Under the pieces are notes generated by a model. That model saw nothing but the letters and a program-made list of their open reading frames with translations. It ran no database searches and was not told the origin of the DNA. Both the position numbers and the translations under genes were made by a program. DNA of 64,000 bases from Melitaea cinxia (lineage: Eukaryota; Arthropoda; Insecta; Lepidoptera; Nymphalidae), in contig NC_059418.1 in the NCBI RefSeq assembly GCF_905220565.1, positions 9,539,441 through 9,603,440 of the forward strand, written 5' to 3'. Numbering within the stretch: the stretch's first letter is position 1; each line of letters opens with the position of its first letter. This document shows positions 54,501 through 64,000 of this stretch, in pieces.

Positions 54501-55469
54501 TGACGGTTGTGCCGATTTGTCTTTCGTGCAGGAGTCAGACTTGTACTTCAAGCAATCAAGTTTTACTATCAGTGTTCCTCTGCTATATTATGCATGTATT
54601 ATACATATAAATCTTTCTCATGAATCGCACTATTTACAAAAGAAAATCACATCAAAATGCGTTACGTAGTCTTAAAGATTTAAGTATAAAGACAGCGGAA
54701 AGCGTTGAATATAAAAATCATCATATCGCACCTTCGGTGGAACAAGGGCTCAACTCCACTTTTTGTAATTTTACAGGAGAGCCATTTTAAAGTTTTTTTT
54801 ACATTCCGAGTCGTATTATTCGTCTTTGTACTGCTTCAAAGTGTTTGTTATTTGTATGAAATACGACCTATTTATTTGTGAATATGGCCATGTAGTTTGC
54901 AAGTGCCAAATATTTTTTGTTAATTGCTATTAATATTTTTTTCAAAATAAGGTGTACATTTATGCCTTTGTTCCACCAACATTTAAATCGTTTTGAAATT
55001 ATGACCATATTTATCGTTCGTGTTTTAAAGATTTTGAAAAATAGAAATTAGTTTATTTGTTGCAAAAAATGTTTTATTTTATAATTAAACATCTTTTTTA
55101 GGAACTTCTGTTGAAAAATCTTAAAAAACTCTAGCGAAACTCTTTGGAATTTGCCTTTAAAATTAGCGTCAATATTAACGTTATAAAATCTTTATCCATA
55201 GTAATCAGTCCGTTTTTACTTTACTCTTACAAATCAAACTCACTTACTCATTAACTCCACTTGAACAAATCAAAACTAACAAACATAAAACTACAAACAA
55301 TCTTCATAGTTATTGTTGTACAGACCACTTTGGCATTTTACAGTAAATATTTAACAAAAAAAAAAAAAACGATAAAAAGAAAACGTATCTAAGAAACTAA
55401 AATAATAATAGCAACGATGCTTTCATAGAAAACAAATGAATCACGTAGCGCGAGATCTATCCCTTAAAG

Positions 55470-56750
55470 AGGTATCTGTAATGTCACCCCATCTCATCCC
55501 GTGGGTATCGTAAGAGGCGATAGAGGAAAAACCACTAGAGGGTGGGCAGCAGCGCCTTCTAAGCACAGCCTAGCAAGCGTGGCAATTACGCCAAATCCCC
55601 CTAAATGGCAGACACGACAAAAAATTGTCCCCCAGTCCCCGGCGGCCCCGATAACGGCGGGGCAAGAGGCTATAATCTCCGGCAGAAGCCAGGCCACCAC
55701 ACCCAACGACGACACTTGGCCCTGGCAACATATAACGCTAGGACGCTGCGGACCGACGCGAAGCTCATTGAGTTGAAAGAAGCTCTCAGCAGGTTGAGCT
55801 GGGATATTATAGGGTTATCTGAAGTCCGAAGAGAGGGAGAGGACTCGATGTCTCAAGTCTGGCAACCTACTGTACTATCGAGAGGGCGACTAACAGTCCC
55901 AGGGTGGTGTCAGGTTCCTCGTCCGCAAGGCTCTCGTCAACAACATCGACGTCGTCAGGAGAGTGTCGAGCAGGGTGGCCTACCTTATACTCAGAATATC
56001 CAAGCGGTATTCGCTAAAGGTCATACAGGTTTACGCACCGACCTGGACACATCCATATGACGAAGTGGAAGCTATCTATGAGGAAATCTCTACAGCCATA
56101 CATAGCTCTACATGCCACTACACTGCTGTGATGGGGGACTTCAATGCGAAGCTAAGCAGACGATGCGGTGATGAGTTGTGAGTGGAGCAATTTGGATACG
56201 AGCAACGGAACTCCCGGGACTGGCTACTGACTGACTTCATGGAGAAGGAGGGACTCTTTATAATGAACTCCTCCTTCAGGAAGCCGGAACGGCGCAAATG
56301 GACCTGGTTGAGTCCCGACGGCACCGTCAGGAACGAGATAGACTTTATCATGTCGACGAACAAGCACATATTTAGTGATGTCTCAGTGATCAATGCTGTG
56401 AAAACAGGAAGTGATCACCGACTTGTCCGAGGCACATTGAATATCGATGTCAAGTTTGAGAGAAGTCGGCTGATAGGTTCTGCGGTCCGATCTGCGCCTG
56501 CTCAGATTCAAAACCCCGAGAGCTTTCAACTCGAACTCCAAAATCGCTTTGGCCTGTCGCCTGGCCGACTGCGTAAATGTGGACGAGCTCAATGACGGGC
56601 TGGTGGAAATTGCCCGTGCGGTGGGGTCTAAGTTCTTCAAGACCCGCTGCCAAAAAAAAAGAACCAACGCAGGACCGATCGTCGTCGAAAGCATTAGGGG
56701 AGGCTTATGCTCAGCAGTGGGCATCCATGAGCTGGTATTATGATGATGAT
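55470..56750 (+). pseudogene. RTE-type LINE relic: endonuclease kept, reverse transcriptase deleted
   Basis: The 5' head (CATCTCATCCCGTGGGTATC, GTAAGAGGCGATAG) leads into an apurinic-type endonuclease spread over three frames: LATYNARTLRTDAKL and GLSEVRRE (55605-56060), VYAPT and VMGDFNAK (55963-56181), WTWLSPDGTVRNEIDFIM and GSDHRLVRGTL (56182-56595). These cover the endonuclease domain. The sequence then jumps to the 3' tail (GCTTATGCTCAGCAGTGGGC, ATGATGATGATGAT). The RT is absent by internal deletion, so it can no longer move on its own. Confidence 0.8.
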
Positions 56751-56885
56751 GATTTTTTTATTCTGGTGGTCTTCAACGAAGGTGGCTTGGATGCTATCAA
56801 TTTGAGGCACATGCATTTCTTTGATATTCTGAATGTCTTTATCATCATTTAACATCATCAAAACTTTTCGACTTTGGGATCCCAT
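56751..56885 (-). CDS. Possible N-terminal fragment of the host transposon's protein
   Basis: A minus-strand frame from an ATG at 56885 reads MGSQSRKVLMMLNDDKDIQN and onward for about 43 codons before hitting the RTE insertion point. Protein-like in composition, but unrecognised. Confidence 0.25.
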
Positions 56886-57505
56886 TTTTCCCTGAAAATT
56901 TAACTGTATAACTTAGAATAAAGCTTCAGACTTTAAACAGCAACACCATTTAAAAATTAAAAAAAAAAATTATTTGTCACAGTGTAATCAACTACTCAGA
57001 GTTAGAAAGGAATTCGGTATGAGAAAGTATGAATTGTTTTTATGCCTATTTTATAAAACATGTATTGGAATAACAACACCACATTTGTTCATAACACTAT
57101 AAAATAATAAAAATGTTGGAAGTACAAAGTCACAAATGTTGCAATGGCTTTGTCTTTCCAAGCATTTGCTCACGAAAAAGGCATAAGTGTGCTAAATATG
57201 ACTTTGTCTCTCCAGGAATATCAAATATCAAAAGGCATATTTACCTTCGCGGCTTTGGCGCTCCAAGATAAAAACATTGCGCGCGGGGGCAACGGCGCAA
57301 CTGACCAATGAGACGATGTCGCGCCAAAACGCCCACCAATTCGATCCAAAATGACAAAGACACTATTGCCGTGTAGCGACTTTTAAAGTGAATCTAATGG
57401 GAATCTTTGTCCCACTAGATACTAGAGTGTTTTTTGGGCAATTCTGCATATTTAACTCATTTTACGATTTTTTGTAAGATACGCCCTTGTTCCACCGAAG
57501 GTGCG

Positions 57506-57690
57506 ATATCAAAAATTTCGATCTAGCGGGTACATCGTTCCATAGCTTAATTGGCTAGAGCGCCGACACGGTCAGTCGGAGACGCGGGTTCGAACCCCGC
57601 TGGAGCGGTCAATTTTTGATATGATATTCAAAAATGTTTAGAATCTCTAATCTGTAGGTAACACAAAAAAAAATCGTCCATTTATAATTA
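57506..57690 (+). repeat. Diverged solitary copy of the tRNA-bearing unit
   Basis: GATATCAAAAATTTCG through the tRNA to GATATGATATTCAAAAATG and beyond; its left part is at 54711-54726, on the other side of the transposon. Confidence 0.85.
57536..57607 (+). tRNA. tRNA-Thr(GGU)-like gene, diverged copy
   Basis: Full cloverleaf. It differs from the array tRNA at five positions. The anticodon-stem pair T-A is now C-G (57563 with 57579), a compensated change. The loop is ACGGTCA, so the GGT anticodon and C33 are kept. The T-loop base 57595 is C. The Pol III boxes and T5 run are retained. Confidence 0.7.
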
Positions 57691-57904
57691 TTTACAACCG
57701 GACTCAACAACAACGGACTCAATAACAGTTTTAACGATACCCAGTGAATAATGTATGATAATTTAGATAATCATTTTGACTGTATTTTACATCGTGTACC
57801 TTTTCCACACAAACTTAAAAATAATAAGTAAACTTAAGTTATGTAAATATTAAATAACAAAACGCGTTTTGTTATTTTATTTAATAAAATATTTACTAAA
57901 TAAA
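57691..57904. other. AT-rich spacer
   Basis: Nothing recognised. Confidence 0.4.
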
Positions 57905-58065
57905 ATTATTGAATGTGTACGGTGTGTGAGTGGTGTGTGAGCGGTGTATGAGCAGTGTGCGTGCGGTGTGTGTGCGGTGTGTGTGCGGTGTGTGTGCGGT
58001 GTGTGTGCGGTGTGTGTGCGGTGTATGAGCGGTGTGTATGCTGTGTGTGAGTGGTGTGTGAGGCC
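57905..58065. repeat. 11-bp minisatellite (GCGGTGTGTGT)n
   Basis: About 14 imperfect units; frames through it read as repeated Thr-His and are not genes. Confidence 0.9.
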
Positions 58066-58189
58066 AATCCACTACAAAGTTCTGGGGTAACATAAAAAAA
58101 TACAGTGGAATGGATACTCTCTCCTTATTTGGTGTTGGTTAGTAAAATTAAATGTCCTGAGGTTACAAACTTTTAACATCGACTCCGTT

Positions 58190-58620
58190 TTCAGGTATGG
58201 GGGTTCCGTTACACACTGTGACGTGGTAAGGAACTAGAAAAATTACATTAGGATTATGCTAGTCATTTTTGGGCGCCCCCAGATGGTAATCCCAACGGTA
58301 TTTACAGATTCACTTAAACTCAATAATAACGATCTCGTCACCGCGATTCAGTATTCGCAGTTGACGATGAGCGCCATCTATCAACACATAGAATGATACT
58401 TCGATCTACGTGACTTCGCTGTGACTGCGAAGGACTCTTTGCTACAAAATTTGATCGAAAATTATCGACATTGTGGTAGGTATCGTTGATGTTGATAATT
58501 TCTTTATATATAATAAAGATATCAATAATAATATAATAAAAATGTGATGGATGTCTGGTCGTGTCACTAGATGGCACTGATTGTTGATTTAAAAAATTGG
58601 TTGTCTGTAAAGTTGGTTTA
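58190..58620. repeat. Family C left-end fragment and reversed module
   Basis: GGGGGTTCCGTTACACACTG, a module ending GAGCGCCATCTATCAACACA at 58371, and a reversed CTAGATGGCACTGAT at 58567. Confidence 0.65.
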
Positions 58621-58985
58621 TGGACGATAGTTTAACGTGGTAACGTCACAATAAAACATCTCCTCGGACGCATTGGCCAATCGAGTGGAAGAGAGATAGA
58701 TGCGGCGCAAGCGTACAGTGTGTGTAACTGGACAATGAGTGTAACGGGAGAATGAGTCATCCTTTTTCGTGCATGCAGCCACCGTTCGTCGATTTATTAG
58801 ACTTTGTCTACGTACTGTACATTTTTTCCTTGTTTCTTTATCGTGACGCATTTTAGTTTTATCGAGTCTCAAATCTCAACGATTTTAAAAAACTTAAAAT
58901 AAGTTGATATGTGATGGAATTACGAAATAAACATATTTCAACTGTCATAGTTGCACAGCAGTAAATATTTTGCAAATGCCTTAGA
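58621..58985. other. Interval without a recognised gene
   Basis: A GC-richer stretch at 58660-58760. The segment TTTCTTTATCGTGACGCATT at about 58834 resembles the STAT intron near 43577. Confidence 0.35.
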
Positions 58986-59160
58986 CAAGATCACAGCTAA
59001 ATAATACTGCTTTCAAGCAGTGTTGAGTTCCTTTGGTAAGGTAAAGATCTTGGAGGATTGGGGATATGATCAGGGTTGTGATGCTTCTGGTGTTGCAGAC
59101 GTTTATAAGCTACGGTACTAATCAGTGAGTCGTAGCCTTGCTTGGCTATCTAGTTGCATA
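58986..59160 (+). repeat. LINE 3'-end fragment (TTTCAAGCAGTGTTG family)
   Basis: ATCACAGCTAAATAATACTG through TGCTTCTGGTGTTGCAGACG, as at 54180-54330. Confidence 0.55.
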
Positions 59161-59790
59161 AAAAATATAATACAAAGAGTAATAAAAGTTTGCAACCGCG
59201 ATATTTAAATTAACTTTCTTACTATTTACGCATACCATTTCAATAAACCTGCTTTGTTAACGGATAGTTTTATTTAAAGTCGTCGTCATTCTGCGCAGAT
59301 TTTGCGAGAACGAGGGTTAAAAGCGCAATTTCATCTTAAAACAGAATAAGAGTCCGGGGTGTCAGCGATTTTGATACTTTGAAAAATAGAATGTATAAAT
59401 ATTTCACTTGATATTTAATTTTTATTTATATACTTTATTGCACTAAAAATAATGTACAGAAAAATTATACAAAAAAGTTGATGGCAAAGGTGGACTTATC
59501 TCTAGAAGAGATCTCTTCCAGTCAACCAATGTTCATGAGAGAGAGTGTCATATAGCGGGGAACACAGTGCAAGAATTAATAACGTAATAGCTAAAGAACT
59601 GTAATATATTACATACTTACAGGTATAAATACATACACTTACATAGATATATATATAGATATAATACATATACATATACACACACACTACTTACATACAT
59701 ATATATATATATATATATACATACATACGTACACACATAAATACAAATATATGATATAATATTATAGGTAATTATATACTTACATATTCA

Positions 59791-62412
59791 TTAAGTAGAT
59801 GATTGTAAATTGAGTTGAGATATAAAATGCTCCTTTAATTTACGTTTGAAGGAAACAAGGGAAGGACTCTTTTGAATGTTTTCTGGGAGTTTGTTCCACA
59901 GTAAAGAGGCGCGTACCGCAAATGAATTTAGTTTGAATTTGGTATTGCACTTTGGTACATCCAGCTTTGGTGTAATGCCAGGGCGCCTGGAACGATTAGG
60001 AGAGGGTAGGAAGTGGAAACGGGATCGAAGATAAGAAGGAGAGTTTGGGTTACGTATGATGTTAAACAGAGTAGAAAGGATATGCATATCACGGCGAAGG
60101 CGAATAGGGAGCCATTTGATCTGAGCACGGAAGTGAGAGATACGATCAAACTTTCGTAGGCCAAAAATGAAACGTACTGCGAGATTCTGAAGTCGCTCCA
60201 ATTTTCTAAGCAGCTCCTCTGTCACATCCAGATAGCATACATCGGCATAGTCAAGGATAGGTAGTAGAAGGGACTGCGCGAGCATATATTTGGTTTTGAA
60301 AGGAAGAAAATACTGGAGACACTTGAGAGAGTGGATCGAGTAATGTATTTTTTTGCTGATTTCATTAACATGAGCTTTCCAAGAAAGGTTGCAGTCCATA
60401 ATAAGGCCCAAATTTCTAACTTTATCAGCGTAAGGGATTAGGACCCCAGAGTAACAGATTTTAGGGACGGATGCCCATTCCAGTCTGCTTCTTAATCTAC
60501 TGCTGCCAATAATGATGGCTTGTGATTTAGCAGGATTTACTAACAGACCAAAAGATTTAGCCCAGGCCTGAACAGCCGCAAGATCATCATTTAAAATTCG
60601 AACAGCCTCATCCAACTCAGTCAGCCCGAAGTGTCGGTATATTTGCAGATCGTCTGCATACAGATGGAAGGGAGAAGTGATAACACGTGAAACATTATTA
60701 ATAAAGACAGAAAACAGTAAAGGAGATAATACGCCACCTTGTGGAACGCCAGCAGTGAGGTCCATCCAATATGATGAGTTATCGTCAAGAGTCACACACT
60801 GCTGGCGTCCAGAAAGATAAAAGTGAAACCAGTCAATAGCTGTGGGAGAGATATTAACAGCTCGCAAGGTACCAAGAAGAATATCGTAGTCAACAGAGTT
60901 GAAGGCACTGCTGAAATCCAGTAGAATCATGGCAGTGAGCTTGGTTTGATCCATCGCACACCGCACATCTTCTGAAACATTCAGCAGCGCTCCGACAGTG
61001 CTGTGGGATGGACGGAAACCGGATTGAAACGGACACATGAGGTTGTGAGAGGAAAGATGGTTGTAAATTTGATTATGGACGACGGATTCTAGGACTTTGG
61101 AGAGAAGAGGAAGAATAGATATGGGACGGAATTGAGAAGGATTAGTAGGATTGGTGGTTTTAGGAAGGGGTATGACAAGGGCTTTCTTCCATAGTGAAGG
61201 AAAGACATTGCACGTAAGTGAAAAGTTAATAATGTGTGTTATTACAGGTGCAATGTCCTCCAACACAGGAAGAATCATGCCGAGGCTGAGGCTATCACTA
61301 CCAATAGCTTTTGTTGAAATGGAGCGGACATGCTTCTTGATAGTTTCTTGCGAGACTGTTTCAAAAGAAAAGAGAGGTAGGTCAGGTGAAACAAGAGTAG
61401 ATAAAAATGAAAGAGTAGATGTTTTTGTGTTGGAGTCCACAATTATAGGAGGAGTAATGAAGTAAGTATTTAAAGAGTTGAGATCCAGGGAACTTTTACA
61501 AGTTACCGTGGATTTGCCCACACCTAGTGACCTCAGGAATCTCCAAGCTTGCGCTTGGCAGAGACCCTGCATTGAAGAGTGGATGTAACGGCGTTTAGCA
61601 TCCCTGCACAATCTGTTGCAGATGTTACGAAGTTTTTTGTATACATTCCAGTTTTCTTCGGTTGGATTTTTCTTATTTTTTGTTTTTGCTCTATCGCGTT
61701 TAGCCATTGACCTTTTGATAACAGGTGTTAACCAGGGAGCAGGAACATGTTTAATACGCACAGGTTTTACTGGTGCGTGTGTATCGTAAATTCTAATTAG
61801 TTCAGCAGTAAATGAGGTGACCATTTCGTTGATATTGTTTGCCGCAAGTATAGTGGACCAATCAGTGTTTTTAATATCCTCTCTCAAGCGTTCTAAATCC
61901 ATATGCTTAAAATTTCGCTGAAAAAGAACTTTACCTCTAACCTTGGGTGGGCGAACTTTATAAGCAAGAAAAATAAGGTCATGGTGTGAAAAAGGGGCTG
62001 TCATCTGCCCATGAGAGATAGCAAGGTTAGGGTTAGAGATAAAGATGAGGTCAATGAGTGAAGGTCTGCAGTTGGGAAAGTAATGTGTAGGTGCGGTAAA
62101 ATTAAGAGTCTGGAGGTTAAAAGATGACAAGATGGAATTTAAGGTGTTAGTTCTCATATCATTTTTGAGTAAGCATGTATTGAGATCACCCATGCAAATC
62201 ACATGATCGTATATGGGAACCAATCTCTCTAGAATATCTTCGAGTGTGTCAAAGTAATTAATTTTGTCACTAGGACAGTACAAAACGCCGAGCAGTATTT
62301 TTTTGTGACGAGCTTTTAACTCTAAGAACAGATATTCCAGAGAGCCAGTCGCCTGAGAACTAGATGCGCAAACAACACTGGCGTGAATGTGGCTGCGCAG
62401 GTAAATGCCCAC
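59791..62412 (-). CDS. LINE endonuclease-reverse transcriptase
   Basis: 873 residues. Residues 1 to about 160 are the C-terminal half of an APE-type endonuclease (CMGDLNTCLL, then SHHDLIFLAY). About residues 400-640 are a non-LTR reverse transcriptase with FRPISILPLLSKVLE, ILLDFSSAFNSVD, GVPQGGVLSPLLF and the catalytic LYADDLQIY. The C-terminal part has the usual LPIRLRRD region. The first Met is internal to the endonuclease. The true N-terminus is in another frame upstream (62741-62520), so at least one frameshift near 62520 disables the element. CR1, Daphne or other Jockey-superfamily membership is my reading of the motifs, not a tree. Confidence 0.9.
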   Translation of the reverse strand: MGIYLRSHIHASVVCASSSQATGSLEYLFLELKARHKKILLGVLYCPSDKINYFDTLEDILERLVPIYDHVICMGDLNTCLLKNDMRTNTLNSILSSFNLQTLNFTAPTHYFPNCRPSLIDLIFISNPNLAISHGQMTAPFSHHDLIFLAYKVRPPKVRGKVLFQRNFKHMDLERLREDIKNTDWSTILAANNINEMVTSFTAELIRIYDTHAPVKPVRIKHVPAPWLTPVIKRSMAKRDRAKTKNKKNPTEENWNVYKKLRNICNRLCRDAKRRYIHSSMQGLCQAQAWRFLRSLGVGKSTVTCKSSLDLNSLNTYFITPPIIVDSNTKTSTLSFLSTLVSPDLPLFSFETVSQETIKKHVRSISTKAIGSDSLSLGMILPVLEDIAPVITHIINFSLTCNVFPSLWKKALVIPLPKTTNPTNPSQFRPISILPLLSKVLESVVHNQIYNHLSSHNLMCPFQSGFRPSHSTVGALLNVSEDVRCAMDQTKLTAMILLDFSSAFNSVDYDILLGTLRAVNISPTAIDWFHFYLSGRQQCVTLDDNSSYWMDLTAGVPQGGVLSPLLFSVFINNVSRVITSPFHLYADDLQIYRHFGLTELDEAVRILNDDLAAVQAWAKSFGLLVNPAKSQAIIIGSSRLRSRLEWASVPKICYSGVLIPYADKVRNLGLIMDCNLSWKAHVNEISKKIHYSIHSLKCLQYFLPFKTKYMLAQSLLLPILDYADVCYLDVTEELLRKLERLQNLAVRFIFGLRKFDRISHFRAQIKWLPIRLRRDMHILSTLFNIIRNPNSPSYLRSRFHFLPSPNRSRRPGITPKLDVPKCNTKFKLNSFAVRASLLWNKLPENIQKSPSLVSFKRKLKEHFISQLNLQSST

Positions 62413-62519
62413 ACCACCACCACCTCGATCAGCACGGTCATTTCGGTATAGTTGGTAGCCCGGAATAGAACAGTATGTGGATGGGATTGAGGGATTGAGC
62501 CAAGTTTCAGAACGAGGAC

Positions 62520-62741
62520 ACCGTCGACTATGCCGGTGCTAAAGGATGTGAGAAGATCCGAGTAATGAGCCATTATGCTCTGCGCATTGATATGCACAAA
62601 GGAGAGAGAGTTAAGGTCTTTAAAAAAAACCTTTGATAGTTTCTCTTCTAGTAAATCAGAATCAGATAGCATAGAGCTAAAACTATTTTCAGCGCTTGCG
62701 TATTCATCCGAGGAACAAGTTATATAATCATCGTCAAACAT
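62520..62741 (-). pseudogene. LINE endonuclease N-terminus, frame-shifted
   Basis: Starts MFDDDYITCSSDEYASAEN and runs to the endonuclease opening LSFVHINAQSIMAHYSDLL. The frame then goes out of register with the rest of the gene near 62520. Confidence 0.75.
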
Positions 62742-62844
62742 GATATAAAAATATTAAATATAAAGTAATAAAATGTATGTATAGATATAAAAATAAATAG
62801 CTTAAAAAAGTTATACTAATAATAATAAAAATATTAAATAATAT

Positions 62845-63289
62845 TGTTACGAACACTCGAAGAAACTAGCGCCATCTAGCGGCAACCATTGAAACCACAC
62901 AAAGACAGAGACCGCATGAAACTTTCTACTCAATACTAGATGGCGTTAGAGGAACTACTGTGGAACTTTGTAGAAGTATAGTCTCGAAAACCGGGCACAT
63001 GCGCGAACTTTCCAGAATGGTCTGGGCCTCGTGTCGGCCGATATAAATAGCCGCAGGGAGGCGAGCGAGATAGTTCAATTTGAGCGATCTTCGAGGCGAC
63101 TTCAAGAGTGAAAACTAGTGATCAAGAGTGGTACCAGCGAAACCTACGACAGTGGCTACGACATAGGACATTGTTAGTGCTTAGTGTTTAAACCTAGTGC
63201 TTTGTGTTGGACCTAGTGCTTGTGAATAAAGTCTTGAAAAGAGTCAGCAGGTCTTTCTCTCCAAATCCTTCGAACCCTAACACGTAACA
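62845..63289 (+). mobile_element. Solo Gypsy-type LTR
   Basis: 445 bp from TGTTACGAACAC to ACACGTAACA, flanked by a 4-bp ATAT duplication (62841-62844, 63290-63293). A TATA box (GATATAAATAG) lies at about 63040 and a polyadenylation signal AATAAAG near 63225. There is no internal region beside it, so it is a solo LTR left by recombination. ATAT targets are typical of Gypsy elements such as 17.6/297. The U3 part has two inverted GCCATCTAG sites. Confidence 0.8.
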
Positions 63290-63293
63290 ATAT

Positions 63294-64000
63294 ATATATA
63301 TATTATATATAAAAGAAATAAAAATTAATAATAAAAAAGATGAAAAAAAAAATTAAAAAAAAATAGAAACTGTAACGTTGTGCTGGAACGTTACTCTAAT
63401 AAATAAGATCTTGTAGTAAAAGTTAAGTTTTTTCACTTTATTTTTATCATGCTTCTACTTGTGGCGCCATCTATCGGCATGTTTCAACACTTCGTGACTA
63501 TTGGTGTTTCATATCGGCGTTTTTCTCTAACGGACTTGATAGATGCCGCTGATGTTTTTTGGTAATTATTGATCTTTCTTTAATAAAATCAATTTAATTG
63601 TAATTAGAAATTCTAAATTTAATATTCCTGTCTACTCCTTAAATTATAAAATAATTTAATATCTAAATTTAAACTTAATAATTTATAAAAATACAGACTA
63701 TGCTTAACGCATAGACTTTTGCTTGTCAATATTCCCTTGCTCGCGTGTCTTTGCTTCTCTTTTTCTTTGCACTTCGTTGCCGCCGAACCTCGAGACCTAA
63801 CCTCGACCCTAACTCGGCTTAAATCCCGCTGGGGTGAGTTCTCATGATATCTATTATAATTACATATTGCTGGTGTTCTTAACTTAACGAGAAAATTGTA
63901 ATTATTTATTATTTTGCTAATTGTGACACTGGTTTCTGAATTATTCTTTTCCTGACTCGGAACTTCTTCGTTCCAGGATTTATTTTTACTTTAAGATTTA
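63294..64000. other. Interval without a recognised gene
   Basis: (AT)n next to the LTR, then AT-rich DNA with a GGCGCCATCTATCGG site at 63463. Positions 63741-63840 form a GC-richer stretch ending GCTGGG|GTGAGT, which could be a plus-strand exon end; not enough to call. Confidence 0.35.

Larger units (their letters stand above)
54727..57505. mobile_element. DNA transposon inserted in a diverged tRNA-bearing unit
   Basis: Inverted termini of about 23 bp begin CGCACCTTCGGTGGAACA on the left and end with its complement on the right. Flanking ATAT/TA is duplicated, and removing the element rejoins ATCATCATATCAAAA exactly as in the 311-bp unit. The duplication is ambiguous (TA or ATAT) because the target is palindromic. 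The interior carries an RTE relic and a short minus-strand ORF. No transposase is identified, so the class is unknown. Confidence 0.7.
59413..62760 (-). mobile_element. Jockey/CR1-type LINE, nearly complete
   Basis: On the minus strand: 5' end near 62760, an endonuclease-RT gene from 62741 to 59791, and a 3' UTR with (TATA)n/(TACA)n microsatellite (59640-59760). A terminal AATAAAGTATATAAATAAAA tail follows at about 59413-59440. No separate upstream gag-like ORF is seen. The 3' UTR resembles 30290-30570. Confidence 0.8.

Noticed and set aside
57896..58093. Thr-His repeat protein on the minus strand
   Set aside because: By-product of the 11-bp GT-rich minisatellite.
61151..61465. 104-residue plus-strand ORF
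   Set aside because: Antisense to the LINE reverse transcriptase.

Overview
This window is a repeat-dense stretch of insect nuclear DNA, most likely from a moth or butterfly. The evidence is four spliced exons of an insect-type STAT gene, two BEL/Pao LTR retrotransposons, Jockey/CR1, RTE and R1 LINE pieces, tRNA-headed SINEs, Helitrons ending in CTAG|T, and many copies of an interspersed repeat with ACCGACTTC / GAAGTCGGT ends that I recall as common in Lepidoptera. No bacterial or organellar genes are visible. Almost all sequence outside the STAT exons is mobile or repeated DNA.

Layout. 1-3008: a tandem array of a 311-bp unit, each unit carrying a tRNA-Thr(GGU)-like gene with intact Pol III boxes (nine forward copies, one inverted head-to-head). 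3009-29800: a mosaic of dispersed repeats. A ~3.2-kb family (called L here) has copies at 3263-9420 and 11822-15560 and partial copies elsewhere. A ~2.1-kb family (called C) has near-identical copies at 17317-19451 and 23909-26058. Comparing the L copies gives natural filled/empty sites for a TTAA-flanked piggyBac-type element, the CCGACTTC element, an RTE-tailed SINE and a short retroposon. 29881-45984: four minus-strand STAT exons (linker and SH2 domain) whose splice sites and phases all agree. The intron between the last two holds a BEL/Pao element (BEL1) that is itself interrupted by a younger, intact BEL/Pao element (BEL2). 46000-54700: more dispersed repeats, an R1 reverse-transcriptase scrap and a third BEL fragment. 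54727-57505: a DNA transposon inserted in a diverged copy of the tRNA-bearing unit and itself carrying a gutted RTE element. 59413-62760: a nearly complete Jockey/CR1-type LINE. 62845-63289: a solo Gypsy-type LTR.

The only host gene I can defend is STAT, the signal-activated transcription factor of the JAK/STAT pathway. Its N-terminal, coiled-coil, DNA-binding and tail exons are not seen and presumably lie outside the window or are too short to recognise. The most unusual signals are the tRNA-like satellite, a diverged copy of it with a compensated anticodon-stem pair, and a recurring module containing a GCCATCTA core that resembles a CTCF site and occurs in several otherwise unrelated repeats. 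All family assignments come from reading the sequence and from memory; no search was run.
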